From Methanohalophilus euhalobius (GTDB taxonomy: Archaea > Halobacteriota > Methanosarcinia > Methanosarcinales > Methanosarcinaceae): a stretch of 37,470 bases of DNA. Where the stretch lies: NCBI RefSeq assembly GCF_900215215.1, contig NZ_OBDR01000015.1:1-37470 (forward strand). The letters run 5' to 3'. Both the position numbers and the translations under genes were made by a program. Within the stretch, counting starts at the first letter, position 1; each line of letters opens with the position of its first letter. The notes under the pieces are model-generated. The model made no database searches, was not told the origin of the DNA, and worked only from the letters and a program-made list of their open reading frames with translations. Of the stretch, positions 1-8,573 are shown piece by piece.

Positions 1-85
1 TTGGTGTGGCTTTACTAAAAAGAATTCTTAAGCAGGCCAAAATCGCCAGGGACAAATGGCTTGAAACAAATTAATATTGTTATTT

Positions 86-705
86 TCACTCCCCCGCAAA
101 TTCCGCCAGCCCCTCCTCCAGGGAAACTTGCGGGACAAATCCCAGTGTTTTAGCCGCGCTGATGTCGGCCACACTGTGGCGGATGTCACCGGTGCGGGCC
201 TCCCGGTATTCCAGGGCCAGGTCACTGCCAAAAACCTCCAGCACGATTTCGGCGAGCCGGTTGACAGCGGTCTGTGTGCCGGTGCCGGCGTTGAAGACCC
301 TGCCGATGGCTGCGTCCTTTTCGACCAGCAGTTCTACCAGATCCACGATGTCGTGCACGGAGATGAAATCGCGGGTCTGCTCGCCATCGCCGAAGATTAC
401 CGGGGATTGGCCGGCTTTTGCACGCTCGATGAATTTGGTGATGACACCGGAGTAGGGATTGGAGGGATCCTGGCGGGGGCTGTAGATGTTGAAGGGGCGC
501 AGCACTGCTACGGGCAGGCCGAAGGCGCGGTGGTACATGAGGGCGTACTGTTCGCCTGCGAGTTTGCTGACGCCGTAGGGGGAGAGGGGTTGTGTGGGAT
601 GGTTCTCATCGATGGGGGTATGTAAGGTGTCGCCATAGATGGCGGCGGAGCTGAAGTAGACGAAGCGTTTCAGGTGGGTCCGCCGGTGATGAAGATTGTT
701 TGCAT
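86..705 (-). pseudogene. NAD-dependent sugar-nucleotide epimerase/dehydratase, internally deleted
   Basis: The 3' two thirds encode an extended short-chain dehydrogenase of the GalE/WcaG type. It keeps the FSSAAIYGD strand, the catalytic YGVSK (YxxxK), the LRPFNIYSPRQ segment and a DFISVHDIVD substrate-domain motif, and ends in a clean stop. The N-terminal Rossmann half is missing. An ATG at 705 opens MQTIFITGG, a typical epimerase start up to the first glycines of the NAD loop, but this is followed after two codons by TGA. The rest of the enzyme continues in another frame from about 679. About 100 codons of a roughly 310-codon gene appear deleted, with a frameshift at the join. Without the dinucleotide loop it cannot be an active epimerase. 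GC content is clearly above that of neighbouring genes, which suggests transfer. Native role was probably surface-polysaccharide sugar synthesis. Confidence 0.8.
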
Positions 706-707
706 GG

Positions 708-736
708 GAGTTCCCCACACATGTGGGGATGAACCG
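708..736 (+). CRISPR. Solitary type I-E-like CRISPR repeat (29 bp)
   Basis: A 29-bp unit begins GAGTTCCCCACAC and ends GGGGATGAACCG. It has the length, the internal inverted repeat (CCCCACA/TGTGGGG) and the ends of type I-E repeats such as the E. coli consensus. No second full copy lies 32-33 bp away on either side. A partial GTTCCCC at about 760 is too short and wrongly spaced. It abuts the start codon of the deleted epimerase, so it looks like the relic of a lost array. No cas gene is visible in the window. Confidence 0.7.
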
Positions 737-909
737 ATTGCATCCAGTAAAGTACGTATGTTCCCCTTCCAATAGGTTCCTCATTGAGCCAGTGAATCCT
801 TCCAGTATTTGCCATCAGAGGAAATTTTATCTTCTATCGCATAAACGACACGACTAGTCATCGATACAAAAATATTTCTAGGTCACACACATTGGTCGAA
901 CATAATAAG

Positions 910-1311
910 ATGAACGGAAAATTAAGCATGGAGAAAGAAGAAAAGGTAATTGCGATTTTGCTGACAATGGCGATATTATCCCTGGCTGTAGCATATGTCA
1001 CCTATTTTCCCAACTCTTTTAACAAAACAGGTGAACAGCCCTTAACAGATTCTACAGAAGTAGGGAAAACTGTGACAATCGAAGGAACCCTATACAGTAA
1101 GGAAGCCACATTCAATGGAAATCACCTGATTCTTCAGATAGATTATAATTCCGATTTGCTAACTGTATTTATACCGGAAGATAACGGTGCAATGAATATA
1201 GATTCACGGATAACTGTCGGGGATAAATTGAGGATAAAGGGAGAAGTGGATGAGTATAAGGGGGAACAGGAAATCATAGTGAAAAATGAAAACGATATCA
1301 AGAAAATGTAA
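910..1311 (+). CDS. Membrane-anchored OB-fold (tRNA_anti-like) protein
   Basis: A small protein of about 133 residues. A charged N-terminus (EKEEK) is followed by one hydrophobic segment, about residues 13-32, and then an extracytoplasmic-looking domain. That domain (EVGKTVTIEGTLYSKEATF ... VGDKLRIKGEVDEYKGEQEI) has the beta-strand pattern of an OB fold of the tRNA_anti type. The function is unknown; anchored OB folds can bind nucleic acid, sugar or protein. The start is uncertain. A TTG at 892 is in frame, but an AT-rich box near 868-879 would place transcription at about 900, favouring ATG 910 or ATG 928. No strong Shine-Dalgarno is visible. It stands alone between the epimerase relic and the nucleotidyltransferase. 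Confidence 0.6.
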   Translation: MNGKLSMEKEEKVIAILLTMAILSLAVAYVTYFPNSFNKTGEQPLTDSTEVGKTVTIEGTLYSKEATFNGNHLILQIDYNSDLLTVFIPEDNGAMNIDSRITVGDKLRIKGEVDEYKGEQEIIVKNENDIKKM

Positions 1312-1352
1312 ATCGGTACAATTTTAAGTCATAAAAAATATCATTCCTATAT

Positions 1353-2513
1353 ATGAAAGCCTGTATTATGTGTGGAGGAAAGGGGACCCGACTTAGGCCT
1401 TTAACGTTTGACAGACCAAAACCAAATATTCCAATCATCAACAAAGCATCAGTGGTACACCTTGTGGAGCAACTTGCAAAAGAGGGATTCACTGAGATAA
1501 TTATCACCCTGGGCTACATGGGTGATAAGATACTGGAAAAACTGGGTGATGGCAGCATGTTTGGTGTCCATGTGGAATATGTGTATGAAGAAACAAAACT
1601 GGGCACAGCAGGAGGTGTGAAAAATGCCGAGAAGTACCTCTGTAATGAACCGTTCCTGGTTGTTGGAGGAGATCATGTCATGGATCTTGAACTCCGTAAT
1701 ATGTACAGGTTCCATGAGCGCAATGACGCAATCATTACAATCGGTCTGCTATCCATAGATGATCCCAGGGAATTCGGCATCGCGGATATGGATGTGAATA
1801 ACCGTATAAATCGATTCCTTGAAAAACCAGGACCCGGTGAAACATTCAGCAATCTTGCAAGCACGGGTATATATATGTGTGACCCGGAAATCTTCAAATG
1901 GATCCCGGAAAACCAGCCCTACGATTTTGCCAAAGACCTGTTTCCATCACTGATGGCAGAAGACAGAAGAATCAATGGTTTGCTTGTGCGAGGACACTGG
2001 ACCGATGTAGGCAATCCGGCAGCCTATCGCCAGGCACAGCGCTGGATGCTTGAATCAATGCCTGGAACTACCATTGAAGGTCACTTCAACACCAAGGATT
2101 CCCGTATAAACGGACCCCTCAAAATAGGCAACAATGTGGTGATCGGTTCCAACTCCGCAGTTGTGGGCCCAGTGGTGCTCGGTGAGAACACAACAATAGG
2201 CAACAATGTCCTGATAGGCCCATATACGACGATTGGTTCTAACTGTGTCATCAAGGATGGATGCAGAATTCTTTCATCCTATATATTCAATGATGTGACC
2301 ATAGGAAGTAATTGTAACACTTCAGGTACTGTGATTGACAACACTACAGTGGTTGGCCAAAACTGCAGCCTGGAAAACGGGACTGTAATAGGCCCAAGAG
2401 TACATATAGGGAACGATTCAACAATCCATTCCAATGTCAAGATCTGGCCGGACCTGACAATCAAAAGTGGGTCCACAATACAGGACAATTTGCTTAATCC
2501 TGATTATGGTTAA
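1353..2513 (+). CDS. NDP-sugar pyrophosphorylase with left-handed beta-helix C-terminus
   Basis: A sugar-1-phosphate nucleotidyltransferase of 386 residues, which would form an NDP-sugar plus pyrophosphate for glycan or S-layer sugar synthesis. The N-terminal catalytic domain (about 1-240) has the signature GGKGTRLRPLT at 8-18, the GTAGG loop near 84-88, the metal-binding GGDHVMD at 105-111 and the product-site motifs FLEKP and TDVGNP. From about 250 on, hexapeptide repeats (IGNNVVIGSN, IGPYTTIGSN) form a left-handed beta-helix that usually mediates oligomerisation or carries acyltransferase activity. Base and sugar specificity cannot be read from the sequence; GDP-mannose and dTDP-glucose types look alike. 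A TTTTAAG box about 28 bp upstream and no Shine-Dalgarno suggest a leaderless transcript. Confidence 0.85.
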   Translation: MKACIMCGGKGTRLRPLTFDRPKPNIPIINKASVVHLVEQLAKEGFTEIIITLGYMGDKILEKLGDGSMFGVHVEYVYEETKLGTAGGVKNAEKYLCNEPFLVVGGDHVMDLELRNMYRFHERNDAIITIGLLSIDDPREFGIADMDVNNRINRFLEKPGPGETFSNLASTGIYMCDPEIFKWIPENQPYDFAKDLFPSLMAEDRRINGLLVRGHWTDVGNPAAYRQAQRWMLESMPGTTIEGHFNTKDSRINGPLKIGNNVVIGSNSAVVGPVVLGENTTIGNNVLIGPYTTIGSNCVIKDGCRILSSYIFNDVTIGSNCNTSGTVIDNTTVVGQNCSLENGTVIGPRVHIGNDSTIHSNVKIWPDLTIKSGSTIQDNLLNPDYG

Positions 2514-2528
2514 TTTGAAAAAGAGTGA

Positions 2529-2553
2529 TTGAATATCCACTCAGGATATTCAA
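2529..2553. terminator. Perfect 10-bp hairpin between convergent genes
   Basis: TTGAATATCC and GGATATTCAA pair perfectly around a 5-nt loop. The hairpin lies between the converging stops of the nucleotidyltransferase and the FKBP gene and is followed by T-rich sequence near 2565-2577. A bidirectional terminator or 3'-end stabiliser is likely. Confidence 0.55.
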
Positions 2554-2570
2554 CCATTTAATGTTACTTT

Positions 2571-3101
2571 TTATTCTTCTATGGATACCAGCGTAATATT
2601 GAATTTCAGTGTTTTACCGGCCATAGGATGATTGAAATCAATCATTGCAGCGGTGTCATTGACATCAACAATAACTACCTGCCGGCCATAGGCGGTTGAA
2701 AGCCGGTCACCTATTTGGTATGGTGTCGTTGTATTGGGCAAATCACCAAGGGGTACTGCCCTGACAAGTTCTTCTTTGTAGGGGCCATATGCCTGTTCAG
2801 GTGAAAGTTGCACTGTCTTTTCTTCCCCGACAGCCATTCCCTGCACTGCACTGTCAAAACCTTTGATCATCCCTTCTCCTCCCAGGGTAAAGCCCAGAGG
2901 TTCATATGATCTGGCAGGGTTGTGTATTCCCTCTTCCCGGGCAACTTCTTCTATGGAAGTATCAAATACCGTACCGTTTTCAAACTCACCAACATAATCC
3001 ACGGTGACATTGTCTCCTTCCTCTGCAACTTCAGCGGGGGTCGAGCAGCCACTTATGAGAAGAATTGCGGCAAGTGCCAAAATAAATAGTAGTTTTCTCA
3101 T
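2571..3101 (-). CDS. FKBP-type peptidyl-prolyl cis-trans isomerase, lipoprotein
   Basis: A 176-residue protein with a signal peptide and lipobox (LLISGC, Cys19), so it is probably exported and lipid-anchored. The mature part has the FKBP opening strand VTVDYVGEFENGTVFDTS and the MIKGFDSAVQGMAVGEEKTVQLSPEQAYG core. An insert-in-flap region follows (YQIGDRLSTAYGRQV), as in SlyD-type FKBPs, and the final strand is TLKFNITLVSIEE. It would catalyse prolyl isomerisation or act as a chaperone on secreted proteins at the outer face of the membrane. It lies 34 bp after the radical SAM gene on the same strand and may be cotranscribed with it, though no functional link is evident. Confidence 0.88.
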   Translation of the reverse strand: MRKLLFILALAAILLISGCSTPAEVAEEGDNVTVDYVGEFENGTVFDTSIEEVAREEGIHNPARSYEPLGFTLGGEGMIKGFDSAVQGMAVGEEKTVQLSPEQAYGPYKEELVRAVPLGDLPNTTTPYQIGDRLSTAYGRQVVIVDVNDTAAMIDFNHPMAGKTLKFNITLVSIEE

Positions 3102-3135
3102 GCTCTGACTAATTTACTATTCATGATAAAACTTG

Positions 3136-4671
3136 TCATTCACGGATCACTGTTGCTGAAATGGACCTGAAACCGTGACCTGTTACCCTCACATCAACAA
3201 ATTCACCCAGGGGAAGTTTTTCTGAGATACCTACAAGTATCGGATAGGAGCCCATCTGCCTGCCAAAGGTGCCCACCGAGCCCTCACCCCATACCTCACA
3301 AAGCACGTCCCTGAGTATAGTATCCCGGGGCACTACCTTCCTCAACATGGGCAAGTCAATATCCTTGCGGACCTTTTCCTTGTATTTCAAAAAATTTTTC
3401 CGGTTTTTGGCCAAAGGCAACTGCTGTTCTGCTGCAGGAGTACCGCTAAAGGGCATAACCTGGCGAATGTTTATCCTGCGCAACAAAAGACCATCATCCA
3501 GGATATTTTTCAAGAAATCATAATTCAATCCGAAGGTTTTCTTTGTTTCTCCTGCCAGACCGTGTACAAAATTAAGTCCGGGAAGCAGATGTGAAAGACC
3601 ATTCTCACCTCTTATGCTTCCAATCTCATTCATCAATTTTACAGCTTCAAATACATCATCAGGCATTGCTTTGAGATTGTTGGCCCTGATTACAGCGGGA
3701 TCAGCACTTTCCATACCCATGGCTGCTACATCCCCGGGTGTGTGATATTTCAAAATGGTCTTCATGATTTTACTACATTCATCCGGATAGGTGGCTATAG
3801 TGGCCGGATTGGCATTGTCCATATGCAGTACCTCCAGCCCCGGAGCCACTTTCCGGATACCCGAGTACAGAGATTCAAGCGCCTGCGGATTCGGCCTTGG
3901 GAGAGAATCCCCTAAATCCACTGCATGATAGGTGAAAAGATCAGGTTGACGACCCAGGCGGAAATACAGGGCACCTTCCTTATAAAGACTGGCGGCTTCG
4001 GCAACGACATCCTCCACGGAACGGTAGGTTGACGGACCATAAAAGAATTCAGTACAAAAAGAACAGTGAGTATCCCTGCCACATCCGCGATAGGTTTCCA
4101 TCTCACACATTATATTCGGAAAATCCGGATGCTGCCTGATTATAAAGGCACCCTTGTCGGCCCATCTGCCAATCTCCCCAACCGTACGCATCCGGTGTTC
4201 AACATTATCAGGGTCCCCGATGCAAGGGCCGGGGGCAATTATATCATGCACAAATGCCTCGATGTCCTGCCGTGCAACAAATACATTTTCATCAGCCATT
4301 TCAAGGGTTGAGGCTGCCATGCCGCCTTCACTGCTGTAACCCAGGCGTATAGGTCCACCGATCACCTTCACACCCGCAGCGGTCCTGCAAAGGTATTCGA
4401 TTTCCTTCAGGGTGATAGGAGAGGAGCGCAGGTATTTGCCGGGGACGGTCATTCCCGACAGGATAACTACAAGATCAGCCCGACCAAGCAGGGCAAGGTC
4501 TTCCTTTTTACTGTTCCTGATACCGTCTATTGTGAAATAGGATATATTATCCCGACCGATACCACGCTCAACCAGGGCTCCTGCTATATAGCGTATGTAG
4601 GGAGAAATATAAGGAGGAACTCCGAAACATGCGGGTTCGTCAACATAACCGTCTATGATTGCAATTTTCAT
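3136..4671 (-). CDS. Radical SAM protein with noncanonical CX5CX2C cluster motif and TRAM-like C-terminus
   Basis: A 511-residue protein resembling the uncharacterised archaeal Fe-S oxidoreductases of COG1031. The N-terminal region (about 1-150) looks like a B12-binding-type Rossmann domain ([21 protein letters not shown]). The radical SAM core follows ETYRGC. Its cysteines are C197, C203 and C206, giving CX5CX2C where the usual spacing is CX3CX2C. Later motifs include [19 protein letters not shown] and [14 protein letters not shown]. The last about 60 residues ([16 protein letters not shown] ... [22 protein letters not shown]) resemble a TRAM or OB-like RNA-binding domain, hinting at modification of RNA. 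The substrate is unknown. The start has a GGAAGGT ribosome site upstream and is divergent from ilvD. Confidence 0.75.
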   Translation of the reverse strand: MKIAIIDGYVDEPACFGVPPYISPYIRYIAGALVERGIGRDNISYFTIDGIRNSKKEDLALLGRADLVVILSGMTVPGKYLRSSPITLKEIEYLCRTAAGVKVIGGPIRLGYSSEGGMAASTLEMADENVFVARQDIEAFVHDIIAPGPCIGDPDNVEHRMRTVGEIGRWADKGAFIIRQHPDFPNIMCEMETYRGCGRDTHCSFCTEFFYGPSTYRSVEDVVAEAASLYKEGALYFRLGRQPDLFTYHAVDLGDSLPRPNPQALESLYSGIRKVAPGLEVLHMDNANPATIATYPDECSKIMKTILKYHTPGDVAAMGMESADPAVIRANNLKAMPDDVFEAVKLMNEIGSIRGENGLSHLLPGLNFVHGLAGETKKTFGLNYDFLKNILDDGLLLRRINIRQVMPFSGTPAAEQQLPLAKNRKNFLKYKEKVRKDIDLPMLRKVVPRDTILRDVLCEVWGEGSVGTFGRQMGSYPILVGISEKLPLGEFVDVRVTGHGFRSISATVIRE

Positions 4672-4710
4672 GGATACCGTGGACCTTCCTATAATGACAA
4701 ACAGAAAGCT

Positions 4711-4722
4711 TACTTATATTTA
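4711..4722 (+). promoter_or_regulatory. Likely TATA box of ilvD
   Basis: ACTTATATTTAA lies about 45 bp before the ilvD ATG. Initiation about 25 bp downstream would give a short leader that includes the AGAGGT ribosome site at 4751-4756. Confidence 0.5.
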
Positions 4723-4762
4723 ATGTTTCATACATATGGAGTAATTACCCAGAGGTTTCCAC

Positions 4763-6424
4763 ATGAGAAGTGACAGTATCAAAAAAGGGACAGAGAGGGC
4801 ACCCAACCGTTCCCTCCTCAGAGCTACAGGAGTTACCGATTCAGAAATGGAAAAACCGTTTATCGCGGTGGTAAATTCCTGGACCGAAGTTGTTCCAGGC
4901 CATATTCATCTTGATAAAGTATCCGAAGCCGTCAAGGCAGGCATACGCAATGCCGGGGGAGTTCCCTTTGAATTCAATACCATAGGAATATGTGACGGTA
5001 TTGCGATGGGTCATGAAGGAATGAGATATTCCCTCCCAAGCAGGGAAGTCATCGAGGATTCGATCGAACTCATGCTCGAAGGCCACCGTCTGGACGGCAT
5101 GGTAATGATCACATCATGTGATAAAATCACACCCGGCCATCTCATGGCTGCCGGCCGGCTTGATATTCCGACTATCGTGGTTACCGGCGGACCTATGCTA
5201 CCCGGTTTTTCGGGAGATGAGCCCCGGGACCTGATCTCCGTATTCGAAGGAATCGGGGAACACCGCACCGGCAAAGCCACCGCCGAGCAACTGAAGGTAC
5301 TTGAAAATGTATCATGTGCGGGTGCCGGGTCATGTGCCGGGATGTTTACCGCCAATACAATGGCTTGTATGACCGAAGCGCTTGGACTGAGCCTGCCCGG
5401 CTGTGCCACGGCCCATGCGGTAGATGCCAAAAAGATCCACATCGCCAAGGAATCCGGAGAACGTATCGTTGCAATGGTGGATGAAGGTTTGTCAGCACGC
5501 AAGGTGGTCAGCCAGAAATCTTTCGAGAATGCGATCATGGTAGACATGGCAGTAGGCGGGAGTACCAACACAGCCCTGCACCTGCCGGCTATTGCCCATG
5601 CGTTCGATATGGAACTGCCCCTGGATACATTTGATCGCCTGGGCCGTTCAATCCCGCATCTCATCGGATTGAGACCTGGTGGCAAATATCACATGATCGA
5701 TTTTGAAAGAGCCGGTGGCGTGCATGCAATAATGCAGAGATTGAAACCAAAACTCAATCCCGGAGAAAGAACTATCACCGGAAAGACAGTTGGAGAAAAT
5801 ATCGACGAATGCGTGATCATAAATCCTGCCATAAATAAGAAGATTATCCAGACCCTTGATAAGCCCCTCCATAAGGAAGGAGGCCTGGCTATACTGAAAG
5901 GAAACCTCGCCCCGGAAGGTGGAGTGGTCAAACAGGCAGCTGTTGAGTCCGGAATGATGCAGCACAAGGGCCCTGCAAGGGTCTTTGAAAGCGAGGAAGG
6001 AGCCATGCATGCAATCCTTGATAATGACATCAATCCCGGAGATGTTGTGGTAATCCGTTATGAAGGCCCCAAAGGAGGGCCGGGAATGAGGGAAATGCTT
6101 TCCCCGACATCGGCAATTGCAGGCATGGGGCTGGCAGATTCAGTTGCCCTTATCACAGATGGCAGATTTTCCGGTGGAACCAGGGGGCCCTGTATAGGCC
6201 ATATTTCTCCGGAAGCCATGGAAGGCGGACCAATTGGCCTAATAGAGGAAGGGGACATAATAGAGATCGATATCCCTGCAAGGAAACTGGAGCTTCTTAT
6301 CGATGAAGAAGAGATGCAAAAGAGAAAAGAAAACTTCGAACCTCTTGTAAAAGAAGTAAAAGGATATCTTGCCCGTTACAGGAAATCCGTAAGTTCTGCC
6401 AACAAGGGTGCTATCAGGGAATAA
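4763..6424 (+). CDS. ilvD: Dihydroxy-acid dehydratase
   Basis: IlvD converts 2,3-dihydroxy-isovalerate and 2,3-dihydroxy-3-methylvalerate to the 2-oxo acids that precede valine, leucine and isoleucine. The 553-residue length is normal for the family. Visible hallmarks are the N-terminal [20 protein letters not shown], the Fe-S and Mg motifs [30 protein letters not shown] and [16 protein letters not shown], and near the C-terminus the [18 protein letters not shown] and [21 protein letters not shown] blocks. It is a cytoplasmic iron-sulfur enzyme. It is not beside other branched-chain genes here. Its stop codon is immediately followed by the stop of the convergent gene, with no intergenic base. 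Confidence 0.97.
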   Translation: MRSDSIKKGTERAPNRSLLRATGVTDSEMEKPFIAVVNSWTEVVPGHIHLDKVSEAVKAGIRNAGGVPFEFNTIGICDGIAMGHEGMRYSLPSREVIEDSIELMLEGHRLDGMVMITSCDKITPGHLMAAGRLDIPTIVVTGGPMLPGFSGDEPRDLISVFEGIGEHRTGKATAEQLKVLENVSCAGAGSCAGMFTANTMACMTEALGLSLPGCATAHAVDAKKIHIAKESGERIVAMVDEGLSARKVVSQKSFENAIMVDMAVGGSTNTALHLPAIAHAFDMELPLDTFDRLGRSIPHLIGLRPGGKYHMIDFERAGGVHAIMQRLKPKLNPGERTITGKTVGENIDECVIINPAINKKIIQTLDKPLHKEGGLAILKGNLAPEGGVVKQAAVESGMMQHKGPARVFESEEGAMHAILDNDINPGDVVVIRYEGPKGGPGMREMLSPTSAIAGMGLADSVALITDGRFSGGTRGPCIGHISPEAMEGGPIGLIEEGDIIEIDIPARKLELLIDEEEMQKRKENFEPLVKEVKGYLARYRKSVSSANKGAIRE

Positions 6425-6994
6425 TCAGCTACGTTGAACGCAGGTGCCATCTTTTTTATCCACGGTGGAGATGGTGCCTTCCCCGATCATATCTTCAATA
6501 CTATTTTCAACTTCATCCTTCGGATAGCGGACCGAAAGCAGGCTTATAAGAACTTGCTTTTTAATTATCATACCATCAGGAAGATACTGGAGTATACTCT
6601 GTTTAAGAGGAGAAGGCACTTCGTCCACGGAGATCACTTTTTCATTATTCCTTATCCTTTTCATTCCAGTATAGAACGGATCATCATCCTGTTCACCAAC
6701 TTCGCCGGATTCAGGATTTGCAGTCACTACAGGTATTTCATCCGCAGATGAAGTATCAGCCACATAAGAAGGGGGAACTGGACCTGGCGAGGAAGTGCCT
6801 GCAATGTGGTCCTCAATAGATTTCAATCTGTTTTCGATTGAGATGAGTTTTTGAGCCATCAAGCCTGAATCATCGATTGTCTTTTCAGTATCAAGGGCAT
6901 CTTCGAGCAAACTGCATATAAAATTGTCACTATCCGGCATCAGTTCCAGTTTCGCAAAGAGGTTATCAGGAATGTCAATTTTCAATTGTCTCAT
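6425..6994 (-). CDS. Unknown protein with RHH-like N-terminus and linker
   Basis: I do not recognise a named family. From ATG 6994 the protein has 189 residues. The N-terminus (MRQLKIDIPDNLFAKLELMP, then NFICSLLEDALDTE) resembles the strand-helix-helix of ribbon-helix-helix or prefoldin-like small domains. A short coiled coil follows (SIENRLKSIEDHI), then a Pro/Ser/acidic linker. The C-terminal region (PSPLKQSILQYLPDGMIIKKQVLISLLSVRYPKDEVENSIEDMIGEGTI) looks like a winged helix. That would fit a DNA-binding or scaffold protein. An upstream in-frame ATG exists at 7021, but GAAGTGATT just before 6994 supports the shorter start. It lies 51 bp downstream of mtxH on the same strand. Confidence 0.6.
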   Translation of the reverse strand: MRQLKIDIPDNLFAKLELMPDSDNFICSLLEDALDTEKTIDDSGLMAQKLISIENRLKSIEDHIAGTSSPGPVPPSYVADTSSADEIPVVTANPESGEVGEQDDDPFYTGMKRIRNNEKVISVDEVPSPLKQSILQYLPDGMIIKKQVLISLLSVRYPKDEVENSIEDMIGEGTISTVDKKDGTCVQRS

Positions 6995-7045
6995 CTGAAT
7001 CACTTCATTAGTATAGACCATTGACTTATTTATAAAACGATATAG

Positions 7046-7978
7046 TCAGACCAACCTGTTAAATGGATGGGAAGAAGCAGGTTCTATTTCAAATTCCTCG
7101 GCAGATTCATAGATCATGATATCTGACATCGCAGCCACAGGGAAAATGTAGGGCGCATTCTCAATGGGGCCATAAAGCACAAAATTTCCGGCCGCTGCCT
7201 GCTGCATTACGGCAGATGCGATATCACACATCTTAAACACAAGGGGATCATGTTTCTTTTTATCCCTGAGCCATTCCCAGGAAGAAGGAGCGTTGTGAAT
7301 TCCCGAACCTACCGGCAACCCCCATTTGGCCTTGGCTGCCAGCGTAATCCTCAGGCTGACCCCGGAACCATTACCCATAGGAGTTATCCCGGGGTCAATC
7401 AGTATATTGCACATTCCGCATTCCAGAGCGATATCAATCAGGCCTTTGTCCATTGAAGATGTACCGGACTCCAGAAGTTGCATCCTGCCTTTGAAACCTG
7501 AATCCATGGCATTAAAACCCAGAACTATGGAGCTGTCTATATCTGAATCTTTTAACACCTTGCGTTCCTTTTCACCAATGGTCATATTTATGGAATTGTA
7601 AACTGCCCTGTCACCGAGACCAATCTCACTCACATATTCTGCCGCAGCCATCCGGGCCAAGGGGTCGGGGGAATCGATAAGGAAAGGAGAATCCGTAATT
7701 TCACTGACAAAATCAATATAGTTGCGTAGGGCTTGTTCGGTATCGCCGAATATGTGTACCAGACAGGGATTACCGGTTTCATCAGATGATGCCCGCTGGG
7801 AATTGAGCAGGTCCTCTGCAATTTTGCGATCAAACAACCCTTCATTAGCATCCTCCACTATATCATGTCCTTCGTAGAATATTGTGCCTGCAAGGGCTGT
7901 GGGCAGTTCACCGGGATTTCCTCCGATCTTCACACCGGCAATATTGGCAATTTTTTGCTCTTTTTGGAACCTGAACAT
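7046..7978 (-). CDS. mtxH: MtrH-like methyltetrahydromethanopterin:corrinoid methyltransferase (MtxH)
   Basis: A 310-residue homologue of MtrH, the subunit of methyl-H4MPT:coenzyme M methyltransferase that moves the methyl group between the pterin and the corrinoid. MtrH hallmarks are KIGGNPGELPTALAGTIFYEGH, the pterin-barrel strands FLIDSPDPLARMAAAEY and YNSINMTIGEKE, and LIDPGITPMGNGSGVSLR followed by GLPVGSGIHNAPSSW. It is the last gene of mtxX-mtxA-mtxH, the arrangement described for the putative Mtx methyltransferase of Methanosarcina barkeri, rather than part of an mtrEDCBAFGH operon. The partner should therefore be MtxA. A GAGGTTTT ribosome site precedes the ATG. The final methyl donor or acceptor is unknown. 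Confidence 0.85.
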   Translation of the reverse strand: MFRFQKEQKIANIAGVKIGGNPGELPTALAGTIFYEGHDIVEDANEGLFDRKIAEDLLNSQRASSDETGNPCLVHIFGDTEQALRNYIDFVSEITDSPFLIDSPDPLARMAAAEYVSEIGLGDRAVYNSINMTIGEKERKVLKDSDIDSSIVLGFNAMDSGFKGRMQLLESGTSSMDKGLIDIALECGMCNILIDPGITPMGNGSGVSLRITLAAKAKWGLPVGSGIHNAPSSWEWLRDKKKHDPLVFKMCDIASAVMQQAAAGNFVLYGPIENAPYIFPVAAMSDIMIYESAEEFEIEPASSHPFNRLV

Positions 7979-7987
7979 CTGAAAACC

Positions 7988-8572
7988 TCAAGCGATCTCG
8001 TAAATAAAACCGGAAAATGCATCCATAACCACTTTTTCACTGATAAGTATATCAGCACCGATGGATTCAGGTGGCTGATATTTCCTGACAGCTTTTTTAA
8101 AGGATATTGGAGAAGCTTCAAAGGGTTTCTCCGAATCATGATAATTGTCAACAATCGAGTATATTTCCTCAATGTCAGTAAGCCCGGTACGGTCTATAAG
8201 TTCCACCTGTTGGCGGAAACGCTCAATGGTTTCAATCTCCAGGTTCTCAATAAAGGGAATCGCCCCCTCGGAGCCCAGAATCCTGCCATCTTCATCAATA
8301 CCGTTTTCATAAAGGGCTTTCAGGGTCTGGCCGGCAAGATGGCCCCGGGATTCACTACCACAGAGAAGTATGTACCTGATATTGCAGTTGGAAACGACAT
8401 TCATTACGACTTTCTCAGCCCCCAGGTTTTCCGTTTTGCAACTACCCCAGATTGCTGCTTTTTCAAACAGAGGCATCGAACTTGCAAGGGTTACCACGGC
8501 AATACAGGATTTGGGATTGCCTGCACTGAAATCCCCTTTTGTAACAGGCCATTTTTCAGAAACTGTATACAA
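7988..8572 (-). CDS. mtxA: Soluble MtrA-like corrinoid protein (MtxA)
   Basis: A 194-residue homologue of MtrA, the corrinoid subunit of the Na+-pumping methyltransferase. Conserved features are the WPVTKGDFSAGNP start, KTENLGAEKVVMNVVSN and LLCGSESRGHLAGQTLKALYENG, in which His78 matches the cobalt-coordinating histidine of MtrA. Unlike MtrA of the Mtr complex it has no C-terminal membrane helix and ends in FSGFIYEIA. It should therefore be cytoplasmic and not linked directly to sodium transport. Translation appears to begin at a TTG eight bases after a strong AGGAGGT; no in-frame ATG lies nearby. It starts one base after the mtxX stop, which indicates translational coupling. Confidence 0.85.
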   Translation of the reverse strand: MYTVSEKWPVTKGDFSAGNPKSCIAVVTLASSMPLFEKAAIWGSCKTENLGAEKVVMNVVSNCNIRYILLCGSESRGHLAGQTLKALYENGIDEDGRILGSEGAIPFIENLEIETIERFRQQVELIDRTGLTDIEEIYSIVDNYHDSEKPFEASPISFKKAVRKYQPPESIGADILISEKVVMDAFSGFIYEIA

Positions 8573-8573
8573 T

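Noticed and set aside
1-85. Left-edge sequence as part of a gene or mobile element
   Set aside because: Too short and without recognisable motifs; I see no feature I can support in it.
77-625. A 182-codon plus-strand frame across the epimerase region
   Set aside because: It is the antisense shadow of the GC-rich epimerase; the minus-strand translation carries clear family motifs and the plus-strand one does not.
740-770. Possible second CRISPR repeat (GTTCCCC at about 760)
   Set aside because: Only about seven bases match one end of the repeat, and the distance is shorter than a type I-E spacer.
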